In this document: piece after piece, positions 46,087 to 55,300 of the stretch
Layout: each line of letters starts with the position of its first letter
How positions within the stretch are numbered: the stretch's first letter is position 1
Assembly: GCF_030518235.1 (NCBI RefSeq)
Contig: NZ_JAULSA010000010.1
Location: forward strand, 62,001 to 126,000
Length of the DNA: 64,000 nucleotides
Reading direction: 5' to 3'
Origin: Saccharibacillus sp. CPCC 101409
GTDB lineage: Bacteria; Bacillota; Bacilli; Paenibacillales; Paenibacillaceae
The notes under the pieces: model-generated
What the model was told of the DNA's origin: nothing
The model's input: the letters and a program-made list of their open reading frames with translations, nothing else
Database searches by the model: none
Translations under genes and position numbers: made by a program

Positions 46087-47636
46087 CCCTGACGCGCCTC
46101 ATAGATCTGCTGCGCTTCGTCGAGTTCCGCCTGACCGCCGGAATTCAGCCACTGTGCCTTGAAGTCATCGAAGCCTTTATCCGTATTCGCTTCCCCCGTA
46201 ATCGCCTTGATGTAATACTGCGCTTGCAGCGTAGTCAGGATCGCTTCATATTGCGCCTTGGTGGACATGACTGTCGACTGCATCAGATCGGTCAGGATGG
46301 TAAGTCCATCTATGTTCGTATACTTGTCGCGGAAGGCAATCTTGTCGGGCGAGAAGTGGTATTTCTCCATCGCCTGCACCTTGCCGCCGAACGGATTATA
46401 GAAGCTGAGGCCCCATTCTGCGGCTTTGATGCCTTCTTTTAGTACGGGCAGGCCGTCCTGCATGTCATACGACTGGCCTTCTTCGCCGAACAGCGTCGTC
46501 AGATAACCGGTATCGTCCGTTGCCACATATTCCAGCATTTCGAGAATCTTCTGCCGCTTGGCCTCGTCCTTCTCAAGCTGTACACCAAAGAACAGCGGCG
46601 GCTGAAGCGCACCGTTGGACATCGCATATTTCTGACCGTCCGGACCGGCAACCGGGGTTCCCGGCACCAGCTCAATGCCTTTGTCCGCCGAGACCAGACC
46701 GAAATAACCGTCCTTGTACAGATGATGCCACATGCCGGTGTCCAGCATGCCGGTACGCAGGCTGATGAACTTGGTCTGAATTTCGCCGTTGCCGTCCGTA
46801 ATGAATTCCGGATCGATAATGCCGGCCGTATACCATTTGTTGAGCAGTGTGAGCGCGGCACGCGCTTCTTCCGTTACGGCGCCGTATTCGACTTTTCCGT
46901 CCTTGCCGAGCTTGAACTGGTAAGGATTGACTCCGTAAGCGGCGAACACGGAATTGAACATCTGTGTCTGTGCATCTTTTCCGCGTCCGGTCATGCCGTA
47001 GGTATCTTTTTTGCCGTTGCCATCCGGATCTTCGAGCGTGAACTTGGTCAGCACATCCTCAAGTTCGTTCAGGTTCTGCGGTGGTTGATCGTATCCGATC
47101 GCCTTCAGCCACTGACCGTTATATGCGGGCATGAAGCCCGTCGAACCATTGGACCAGACCTTCGGCACGCCCCAGTTCTTGTCGTTGTAGCTTCCGGCTT
47201 CCCAGGCTTTCGGATCGACGCCCTCCACATCCGCCGTGTACTTCGGCATATACTGCTTGATCTCGTCGACGGAGATGTTGGCAATCACGCCCTGGTCCGC
47301 CCACTGCACCATATCGCCCACCGTGCCGTCGACGGCCAGAATATCCGGAATGTCGCCGGAAGCGAGCATTACGCCAAGCTGTTCTTTCCACGTTTCCGTT
47401 TCAAATTTGACGTTCTTGATCTTGATATTGAATTTCTGCTCCAGATATTTCTGCACGAAATTATTGTCCGCTTCCGGCGCTCCCCAGTTGTTTGCGATTG
47501 TAACGGTCATCGGTGCATTTGTATCGGTGGCCTTTCCGGCCCCGCTCTCTTCGGACGATCCTCCGCAGCCGCTCAGCAGCGCGGAAGCGGCGAGCATCAG
47601 TGCGGTCAAGCCGGTAAACCCGATTCTTTTCTTCAC
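46083..47636 (-). CDS. Extracellular sugar-binding lipoprotein of ABC importer
   Basis: The 517-aa lipoprotein (Cys24 in LLSGCGG) has the large binding-protein fold (MTVTIANNWGAPEADNNFVQ; DPDGNGKKDTYGMTGRGKD). The start is GTG with GGGAGG upstream. It is separated from the two permease genes by a 110-bp palindromic element and is translationally coupled to the GH28-like gene downstream. Ligand is probably a pectin-derived oligosaccharide, by context. Confidence 0.92.
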   Translation of the reverse strand: MKKRIGFTGLTALMLAASALLSGCGGSSEESGAGKATDTNAPMTVTIANNWGAPEADNNFVQKYLEQKFNIKIKNVKFETETWKEQLGVMLASGDIPDILAVDGTVGDMVQWADQGVIANISVDEIKQYMPKYTADVEGVDPKAWEAGSYNDKNWGVPKVWSNGSTGFMPAYNGQWLKAIGYDQPPQNLNELEDVLTKFTLEDPDGNGKKDTYGMTGRGKDAQTQMFNSVFAAYGVNPYQFKLGKDGKVEYGAVTEEARAALTLLNKWYTAGIIDPEFITDGNGEIQTKFISLRTGMLDTGMWHHLYKDGYFGLVSADKGIELVPGTPVAGPDGQKYAMSNGALQPPLFFGVQLEKDEAKRQKILEMLEYVATDDTGYLTTLFGEEGQSYDMQDGLPVLKEGIKAAEWGLSFYNPFGGKVQAMEKYHFSPDKIAFRDKYTNIDGLTILTDLMQSTVMSTKAQYEAILTTLQAQYYIKAITGEANTDKGFDDFKAQWLNSGGQAELDEAQQIYEARQG

Positions 47637-47669
47637 TTCTGTTTCCTCCCTTTTGTCTGTTTGTCTGTT

Positions 47670-47779
47670 CTAGTACCTTGACCGCATCAAATCTAAGGTT
47701 TACGTTCATCGGAAACACGCACGGTTCAAGCGGGTTTTCGGGGAGCGTAACCTAACCTCTTAAGCGGTCAAGGTACTAG
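47670..47779. repeat. 110-bp palindromic element between permease and binding-protein genes
   Basis: The ends CTAGTACCTTGACCGC and GCGGTCAAGGTACTAG are perfect 16-bp inverted repeats, and pairing continues imperfectly inward (AGGTTTACG with CGTAACCT; GGAAACACGC with GCGGGTTTTC), leaving a loop of about 10 bases. The permease stop codon TAG is part of the right end. It may be a MITE or an mRNA-processing hairpin; it has no T-run. Confidence 0.7.
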
Positions 47780-48648
47780 CCTTTAAGCGAACCGACCATG
47801 GTTCCCTTAACGAAATATTTTTGCAGGAATGGATAGACAACGATGATCGGCAGCGCGGTGAACATCAGCGTGGCCGCCTTGATCGGTTCCGCATAGCCCA
47901 GAACCGCGCTCTGCGAGTCCGAAGAGAAGATCGACACGTCTTCGCCCGTGATGACAACCCTGCGCAGGAAGGTGGTCAACACCTGCTTGGCCGGGTCCTG
48001 GATATACAGTACAGCATCGAACCAGGCATTCCAATGCCCGACTGCCGACCAGAGCGACAAGGTTGCCAACACCGGCAGCGACAGCGGCATGATGATGCGA
48101 AACAGAATCTGCAGATCGTTCGCTCCGTCAATCTTGGCCGAATCTTCCACTTCTTCGGGAATGGCCTGGAAGAAGTTGCGCAGAATGAGCATGGAGAAGG
48201 TGCTGATTAGACCCGGAATGATATAGACGAGCCGAGTATCGATCAGACCCAGATTTTTAATCAGGAAGTAAGTCGGAATCAACCCCCCGCTGAAGAACAT
48301 GGTGAACACGATCAGCATGGTGAAAAAGCTGCGATGCGGCAAATATTTGCGAGACAGCGGATAAGCCCCCATCGACATGAACACGATCGAACAGATCGTC
48401 CCGACCACCGTGCGGAATACACTGTTGCCGAAGCCGATCCAGATGTCGCTGCGCGACAGCACACGTTCCCACGCATAGAAGGAAACCTCTCTCGGATACA
48501 AATGGATGCCGGTTCGCAGTGATTCCGCCGGCGTGCTAAGCGAGATCGACAGCATGTGTACGAACGGATACAACATGACGATGCAGAGTAGAATCATAAA
48601 TACAATCAATACGGCTTGAAAAATTTGATTTCCCCTTGTCGGTTTCAC
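47776..48648 (-). CDS. Carbohydrate ABC transporter permease, YtcP/LplC type
   Basis: This 290-aa permease has about six spans and an EAA loop (EDSAKIDGANDLQILFRIIM) and ends FVKGTMVGSLKG. The start is GTG with AAAGGAG upstream. Its stop codon lies inside the palindromic element that follows. Confidence 0.92.
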   Translation of the reverse strand: MKPTRGNQIFQAVLIVFMILLCIVMLYPFVHMLSISLSTPAESLRTGIHLYPREVSFYAWERVLSRSDIWIGFGNSVFRTVVGTICSIVFMSMGAYPLSRKYLPHRSFFTMLIVFTMFFSGGLIPTYFLIKNLGLIDTRLVYIIPGLISTFSMLILRNFFQAIPEEVEDSAKIDGANDLQILFRIIMPLSLPVLATLSLWSAVGHWNAWFDAVLYIQDPAKQVLTTFLRRVVITGEDVSIFSSDSQSAVLGYAEPIKAATLMFTALPIIVVYPFLQKYFVKGTMVGSLKG

Positions 48649-48671
48649 ATTCGATACTCCTTTTCATGAAC

Positions 48672-49640
48672 TTAGAACAGCCCCTCCTGGCCCAGCTTCT
48701 TGGCGACATAGTTGGTCATCAGTACCAGCGTGAATGCAATCAGGTTCTTGAACAACCCCACGGCCGTCGTCAGACTGAATTGGAAATTCTGCAAGCCTAC
48801 CCGGTAGACGTAGGTATCGAGAATATCCGCAACCTCATAGGTTGCCGGGGAATACAGATTCAGAATCTGATCGAAGCCCGCATCCAGAATGCCGCCGGTG
48901 CGCAGGATGAACATCAGCACCACTACCGGCAGAATGGACGGCAGCGTAATCTTGAGCGTCTGCTTCCAGCGGTTCGCCCCATCCATGACGGCGGCTTCGT
49001 ACAGATCCGGCGAGATGCCCGACAGAGCTGCAAGGTAGATGATCGTTCCCCAGCCGATTTCCTTCCAGATCGCCGACGTGACCAGTGTGAACCGGAAGTA
49101 GTTTGGATCGCCGAGGAAATAGATCGGTTTGAGACCGACCAGTTCGATCAGATAATTGACTACACCCGTCGAGGGCGACAGCAGCGTCAGCAGAATCCCG
49201 GACAGGATGACCCAGGAGAAGAAGTGTGGCAGATAGGTCAGCGACTGCGTGATTTTCTTGAACTTGCTGAAGCGAATCTCATTGATAAGCAGCGCAAGAA
49301 TGATCGGAGCCGGAAAGCCGAAAATAATATGATAGAAACTGATAACTACCGTATTGCGCAAAATCTTGAAGAAGTCGGGCGAATGGAAAAATAGGAACTC
49401 GAAATGTTTGAAGCCCACCCACGGACTGTTCCAGATGCCCTCCATAATGCGAAAATCTTTAAAAGCGAGCTGGATGCCGTACAACGGCGCATATGCGAAT
49501 ATCGCGTACCAGATCAGTACGGGAGTAAGCAGCAGAAACAGATACCTGCACTTTTTGTATTCCTTCCACGTCTTCGCAAGTTTCGACGGCTTTCTGGTGA
49601 CGGCCTGGCCGCCGGATTCCGGGGAAGTAACCGGGTTCAT
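48672..49640 (-). CDS. Carbohydrate ABC transporter permease, YteP/LplB type
   Basis: The 322-aa permease has a Pro/Lys-rich N-terminal tail, about six spans and an EAA loop (YEAAVMDGANRWKQTLKIT). ATG 49640 is supported by AAAGGAG eight bases upstream, against the longer frame from 49667. It is the first gene of the importer-GH28 operon; a cre-like site and a TTCG direct repeat lie upstream. Confidence 0.92.
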   Translation of the reverse strand: MNPVTSPESGGQAVTRKPSKLAKTWKEYKKCRYLFLLLTPVLIWYAIFAYAPLYGIQLAFKDFRIMEGIWNSPWVGFKHFEFLFFHSPDFFKILRNTVVISFYHIIFGFPAPIILALLINEIRFSKFKKITQSLTYLPHFFSWVILSGILLTLLSPSTGVVNYLIELVGLKPIYFLGDPNYFRFTLVTSAIWKEIGWGTIIYLAALSGISPDLYEAAVMDGANRWKQTLKITLPSILPVVVLMFILRTGGILDAGFDQILNLYSPATYEVADILDTYVYRVGLQNFQFSLTTAVGLFKNLIAFTLVLMTNYVAKKLGQEGLF

Positions 49641-49718
49641 CGTCTTGCTCCTTTCATTGTGTGTCATGGATGTCCCCGAGCGGCGCCGCCCGGTTCACAT
49701 GTCCCACTTTAGAGCTTT

Positions 49719-49732
49719 TGTAAGCGTTTTTT
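49719..49732 (+). promoter_or_regulatory. cre-like site (CcpA)
   Basis: TGTAAGCGTTTTTT matches TGWAARCGYTTNCA at 12 of 14 positions, 79 bases before the importer-GH28 operon. Confidence 0.4.
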
Positions 49733-49746
49733 CTACGGTAATTTCA

Positions 49747-49774
49747 TTCGATTTCGTATCATTTCTTTCGATTT
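49747..49774 (-). promoter_or_regulatory. Possible AraC-type operator (TTCGATTT direct repeat)
   Basis: TTCGATTT occurs at 49747-49754 and 49767-49774, exactly 20 bases apart, upstream of the importer-GH28 operon and just past the end of the adjacent membrane AraC regulator gene. A near-identical arrangement lies at 55822-55849. Confidence 0.5.
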
Positions 49775-49777
49775 GGC

Positions 49778-49809
49778 AAAAAAAATCCCGTACCGCAGCG
49801 GTATCGGGA
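49778..49809 (-). terminator. Terminator of the membrane AraC regulator gene
   Basis: TCCCGTACCGC pairs with GCGGTATCGGGA (11-12 bp stem, tiny loop), followed on the minus strand by eight T. Confidence 0.85.
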
Positions 49810-49858
49810 GTCAAAGTGGCAGGCTGCGGACTGTCTTGCGAAAACCCGGCATAGTCCG

Positions 49859-52075
49859 TCAGCCGTTCAAGGGAATCCAGTCGCCATCCTCCCGTTTCGC
49901 TTTGCGATATTGAACCGGAGTTACGCCGTAGCGGGCCTTGAACTTGCTGTGAAAATACTGCGCATTGCGGTAGCCGACCTGTTCGGCGATTGAAGCCACG
50001 GATAGGCGCGGCTGTTCGATGAGCAGATCGGCCGCTTTCTCCAGCCGCAGCCGGGTCACATATTCGGTAAACGAACTTTTGGTTCCTTCGCTAAACAGGG
50101 TGGAAATATACGCGGGAGCCAGCGAGACTTCGCGCGACAGGATCTGCAGCGACAGGTCTTCGTGCAAATGCTCCTCGATATATGCCTTGATCGTGCGGAT
50201 CACTTCCGCATGCGCCTGATTGCTGTCGGCGTTGCGGCATTCCGCCACCCGTTCGGACAGCTCCAGGATGCGCCGCGCGGTCTGATCCAGCGTGTCCGCC
50301 TTCAGTTCTTCAAACAGCCCGGCTTCGGGCAGAAGCTGCTGAAGCTTCAGTTCTAGCAAGCATTGATACAACTGCGTAATCAACTGCAGCACGGCCAGTT
50401 CCACCGTCTCGATCTGCAGATTGCCTCTTTTTAGCGATTCCGAAAAGTCAGCGATAAAAGTAGTAATTGCGCTGCGGTCACCCGCTTGGAGCGCATTGCG
50501 ATAATGCTCATAATGGAACAGCAGCGGCTCGGCGCTCAGCCCATCGAGTGAATCGTACACAATAATCGTATCTTCGCCCTGTACAAAATGATAACGGGCC
50601 GCCTGTAGCGCAGTACGGTAAGATTCGGCAATCTCGCTCTCCCCATCGGCAAGCACACCGACGGCAGCACGGAACGATGCTTGATCTTCGACTTCCTGCA
50701 TCAACTGCCGCAGCTCTCCGATAATTTCGGCGCAGCCGGGTTCATCGTCGGGCGGAAAAACGTACAGAATCGCCGCTTCCCGATCGTTCAGGAAGATCCA
50801 TTCACCCGAGATCGAGCCGTAACGGTCACGGACACGTTGGAGCGTCTGCATATCACCTGCGGTTATGCGCAGATAGACCGCCCGATAGCGCCCGCTCTCC
50901 GGCAGCGCTGCCCGAGTGTCCCCAGCCGGCTGCATGCCAAGCAGCAGGCCAAGCCGCTCGCTGCGCCGAGCCTGCATTTCCAGATCGACGATCTTCTCGT
51001 TCATAAATGAAAACGTATCTCCGATCAGCACATATTCGTTGACATAAGCCGAATGCGGCGGTGCGGGCCTCACGCTGCGCGCTTTGTTCAGCAGCCCCTG
51101 CACCGGCACATACAGCTTTTTCGAGAAGAAGAACGACATCAGCATGCCGAACAGGACGATGATCCCACAGGCGCTCAGAAGCCCGGCCGTAAGCCGGTCC
51201 GTTAACAGCGCGACGGAATGGAGCGGCCGGTACATCACATAAGTCCAGCCGTGGATGGAACCTTCGGCAGGGAGCTTGGAGACGATACCCGCCCCGTCGT
51301 CGTCCCGAACCGTCGTGCCGCCGGAAGCCTTGGAACGTGCGGCCTCGTTCAGTGCAGCCGTCACAGAAGCCTCATCGCTTCCGATTGCGAACAGCTCCTC
51401 CCCGTTTCCATCCGCAATCAGCAGCCGATCGCTTGTGGTACTCAGCATCGGACGAATGGCTTCCTGCAGATAACGCACATCTACGTCAATCAGGAAATAA
51501 CCTTCCGGCTCGGCGTTCGCCGCAGCATAGGGAAGCTTAATCATATAGGAAAGAACCCGGTTGCCTTCCGCATCATTTCTTGCCATCCAGTGTTTGAACG
51601 GCTTCTGCTTGATCGACGCGAAATAACCGGCTTCGGGAGAATTGGCCGTCTTCATATAGAAGCGCTCGGCGTCAATCATATAATCCTGCTTGGGGAAGTA
51701 GACGCTGACGTTCATCACGCCTTCGTTCTCCAATCTGAAAAACTCCAGATCGCTGCGGAAGGAAGCCACCCGGCTCAAATTGCCCTTCCATCCTCCATAC
51801 AGCAGCAGATTCAAATTGCTATTATTCTGGATAAAACGAACAGCCAGCGCCTTGTTCTGCAGATTATCTTCATATTTCTTGAGCAGCGTAGTCTCGATAA
51901 AAGATTGGGCCGAATCGATCCGGGACAGGCTTTCCTTGGCAATCTCGCGATTCATGACCTCGTTCGCTTGAACATAGCCGTATCCGCCTATGGAACCGAC
52001 CAGAAGAATGGATAGCACGGTGTACGACAAAATCAAATGGTTGAATACCGTTTTCTTGATCCCTCTTCTTCTCAT
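49859..52075 (-). CDS. Membrane-bound AraC-family transcriptional regulator
   Basis: This 738-aa regulator has a span at about residues 13-32, a sensor (Cache-like) domain, a second span (GIIVLFGMLMSFFFSKKLYVP), a cytoplasmic region and a C-terminal AraC double HTH (ILSREVSLAPAYISTLFSEG ... VGYRNAQYFHSKFKARYGVT). GAGGGGA precedes the ATG. It sits between the secreted lyase gene and the importer-GH28 operon, and its own upstream region and those of both neighbours contain TTCGATTT, so it probably controls them. An external oligosaccharide or wall fragment is the likely signal. Confidence 0.88.
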   Translation of the reverse strand: MRRRGIKKTVFNHLILSYTVLSILLVGSIGGYGYVQANEVMNREIAKESLSRIDSAQSFIETTLLKKYEDNLQNKALAVRFIQNNSNLNLLLYGGWKGNLSRVASFRSDLEFFRLENEGVMNVSVYFPKQDYMIDAERFYMKTANSPEAGYFASIKQKPFKHWMARNDAEGNRVLSYMIKLPYAAANAEPEGYFLIDVDVRYLQEAIRPMLSTTSDRLLIADGNGEELFAIGSDEASVTAALNEAARSKASGGTTVRDDDGAGIVSKLPAEGSIHGWTYVMYRPLHSVALLTDRLTAGLLSACGIIVLFGMLMSFFFSKKLYVPVQGLLNKARSVRPAPPHSAYVNEYVLIGDTFSFMNEKIVDLEMQARRSERLGLLLGMQPAGDTRAALPESGRYRAVYLRITAGDMQTLQRVRDRYGSISGEWIFLNDREAAILYVFPPDDEPGCAEIIGELRQLMQEVEDQASFRAAVGVLADGESEIAESYRTALQAARYHFVQGEDTIIVYDSLDGLSAEPLLFHYEHYRNALQAGDRSAITTFIADFSESLKRGNLQIETVELAVLQLITQLYQCLLELKLQQLLPEAGLFEELKADTLDQTARRILELSERVAECRNADSNQAHAEVIRTIKAYIEEHLHEDLSLQILSREVSLAPAYISTLFSEGTKSSFTEYVTRLRLEKAADLLIEQPRLSVASIAEQVGYRNAQYFHSKFKARYGVTPVQYRKAKREDGDWIPLNG

Positions 52076-52128
52076 TCTGTCATCCCCTCACTGGTCTCCC
52101 AAGCCGATCCCTTCTGCATTCGCATCAT

Positions 52129-52142
52129 TTGAAGCGCTTACA
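52129..52142 (+). promoter_or_regulatory. cre-like site (CcpA)
   Basis: TTGAAGCGCTTACA matches TGWAARCGYTTNCA at 12 of 14 positions, about 55 bases upstream of the AraC regulator gene. Confidence 0.4.
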
Positions 52143-52230
52143 CAATGAATAGATTGAAAGTGCCGGTCTCTCTGTCTCTTCTTCAAATCCAAGGATACCA
52201 GATCGTCCCCGCTGCGGGTATTGTAAAATC

Positions 52231-52239
52231 TTTCGATTT
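52231..52239 (-). promoter_or_regulatory. Single TTTCGATTT half-site
   Basis: TTTCGATTT repeats the half-site seen at 49747/49767 and 55822, here about 155 bases upstream of the regulator gene. No second copy lies 20 bases away. Confidence 0.25.
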
Positions 52240-52253
52240 GTTCTGTTATGTTT

Positions 52254-52287
52254 AAAAAAGCGCTCCCCGCCGTATCGGGAAGCGCTT
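52254..52287 (-). terminator. Terminator of the secreted lyase-like gene
   Basis: AAGCGCTCCCCG pairs with CGGGAAGCGCTT around a 6-base loop, followed by six T on the minus strand. Confidence 0.88.
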
Positions 52288-52301
52288 GGCACGGCGGTTA
52301 T

Positions 52302-55300
52302 TCAACCGCCACCCTGAGTCTCGCCGTGCAAACGCAGCTCGGCCATATTGCCGTACCAACTGCTGCCATTATAAATGCGGATATACCGATAAGCCTCGGA
52401 ACTCTGCGCATTCAGCGTCTGCCATTCGGCCGTCTTGACAGCGGCGGGCGTCAAGGTTGTCCAGGAAACGCCGTTATGCGATCCCTGCACGACCGTGCCG
52501 CCGATTCGGGTATAATAGTTGTCCTGTCGGGCCAACAGTTCCGCTTGGGAGAGCTTCACGCCGTCCGAACCGAAATCGAACCGAATATATCCTCCGCTTC
52601 CGCTGCCGCCCACGCGGAAATCAGTAATCGTATTCGGTTTTCCGTCGAACAGCGCAACGGCCGTCTGCAGCAGCGCCTGTGGGCTTCTGCCGCTCGAATC
52701 CTGAAGTTCGGTGATCGACAGAATATCGCGGATCAACCGGCTCTCGTCGGCGACCGTCAGCGAAGAGCCGTCGGTGGTCAGTGTCGTGTCCGGCGCTTCC
52801 TCGCCGGCAGCCGTCAGATAGGCGATGCGGAATCGAACCGCGCCGGATTCCGTGTGTTCATCGACCGGCAGTTCGGCCGTCCAATTCCGCGCATCGTCCG
52901 ATTGCGCCTGCACTTCGAGTCCCTGGATAGTCGTGCGCACATTAGCAATCGGTTCGGACGAGCGGAAGTTCAGCAGGATCGAAGCCCCTTCGGATACGCG
53001 ATCGCGAACATCTCCCTGCGCACCCAGTGTCACCGTTTCCAGCTTGTTGACCGTCTCGCGGCGCTGTCCGAAAATTCGGAATTCCGACAGCTCCAGCATC
53101 GTACTGGAAGGCTGCACCATGCGAATCTGCAGGAAGCGGAACGGCGTGGTGCGGAGGCTCGGATTGACTTCGAGCCGCTGCATGTCTTCGGACACCGCCG
53201 TCATGCCCGGTGTCAGCCGGGTCCAATTCGATTTGTCGTTCGAGCCAAACAGCGTCGTACCGCCAACGCGTTCGGGGAAGCTTGCGCGCACCTGCAGTTC
53301 AAACGCGTCGGCCGTAATGCCGAAGTTCGGGCCAAAATCGAATGTATGTGTTCGATCGACCGCATTGCCGTAAAAAGCAAAAGTGTCAGGCGCTCCGTCA
53401 AGCAGCTTCGGAAGCTCGCTGCCGACCGTTGACGAGGCCACCAGGTCCGAATAATCCATGCTGCCGTCTGGCAGAAGCGGCGTCAACTGGCGCAGCTCTT
53501 CGGCAGCCTGACGCAGTTCCGCCAGCTTGAGCAGGAAGTCCCCGTCTGCGGCGCTTCCTGCAAGCACACCGGCTTCGCCGTGAATGCGCAGAAACTTCTC
53601 GCGGGTCGCAGATACATAGCTTGTATGTTCCGAGTACAGCGAAGCGGCCGCTTCGATCGCCGCTTGCCGATTCTCGCTTACGCTCAGCAGTACCGAGCGG
53701 GCCGTGACCGACACCCCGTCCGAGACGCTCACCGTGAACGCATGCACGCCGGAATGAAGCGGCTGCCAGGATAAGATACCGCTTGCCGAATCGAACGAAG
53801 CCCCGTCGGGCAGATCATCAACGTGATAAACCAACGCATCTCCCTCTCCGGCATCGTCCGCCGCAAAATCATGGATTAGCGGAATCTGCGAATCAGCGTA
53901 TGTGAACAGTTCAGTCTTCCCGCCTCCGTCCCGGAATACCGGTGGGGTCAACACCTGACCGGCATTCAGGCGGATATGATCGAGATCGACCTGCGTTCCC
54001 GGGCCGGTTACGTTCAGATACGTCAGATCGCCCAGTCCTCGGAACGCATTCATTCGGTAAACGACTGTCCGCCATTCGCCCTCCGTATTCGGCAGTACAA
54101 GCGCATCGTCGCTCCAGTCGTTAACCTCAAGCTTCGCCGGACCATTCGTGCGAATACGGAACCCAATGGTCTTCTCCGCCGTCGCTGCCGCGACCAGCGC
54201 AACACGGCTGCCTTCTTCTGCTGCCTGTATTCGCACGTAGAAGACGCCTCCTTCTTGCTCAACCGAGGAACGACCGTCCAGGCTTGTCGCCCGATATTCG
54301 ACTTCGTTCAAATTGGAATCGGTGGACATTCGGGGCAGCGTCTGCGTGCCTTCGGATGCCGCTTCCGCCGGAATAAACAGCCAATAATCGGCTCCGCCGT
54401 CCGGCGACTCCCAGTAGAAAGGCAGCCGCTTGTCGAACATGTCCGCGAAATAAGGCGCTTCCGCTTCAATATTCAGGCCCGCTTCGTATTTATAATGATA
54501 ATATTGGCCGTACACATTCCCGCCGATCCGGCCTCTGTAGCCCGACGCCGGCGCTTTGTATACAATTGTCGGATTGCCCGCCGGGTCGGTATGTGCAGCA
54601 ACCGGCGTCCATGGAATATCGTAGCCCAGCATGAAGCGAGCAAAATAATCCGAAGCCGCCAGAAGGCGATGGTCCAGAAACTCATACGCATCGACAGCGT
54701 TATGCGCCTCGGATACCGTTCCGTTCGCCGGATCGACTCGGGTTCCCTGGGCCTGAAGTAGTCGGGCCAGAATCTCCGCGTTGGTCAGATCGCCCGCACC
54801 GTGTGCCTGATCGCGTCCCATCTCCACATGCTGCACGCGCGGCGGATCAACCGGCTCACCGGTCAGAATATCTTCATCCACCAGGCGGAACAGCTGCTTG
54901 ATCGAACCGTTCTGCCCCTGGTCAACGGCCGATTCATTAACCGTAAACCATTCGACACCTTCCTCATAGCGTTCCTGATTACCTGTGAAGATATAGCCGG
55001 ACATCGCCCCGAGCAGCGGGTATAGATGCTGATTCATGAAATACCCGTTATGATGCAAAAAAGTTTCCGTGGTCGGTACGATCAAATTGTCCGTAAACTT
55101 CTGTGTATCTTGATCCGTCCACTTCAATTCCGCCTGGTTCGTATCTGTATAGCGCAGAATTTCCGCCGCGACGACCATCCGATTCAGGGGAATGCCCATA
55201 TGGATATGGGAATCGGCAAAATACGTATATTTAGCCGGATCCATCTGTTCCCAAATGCGAATAATTGCCAGCGCATTCGCCCGGTAGACCTCGTCACCGC

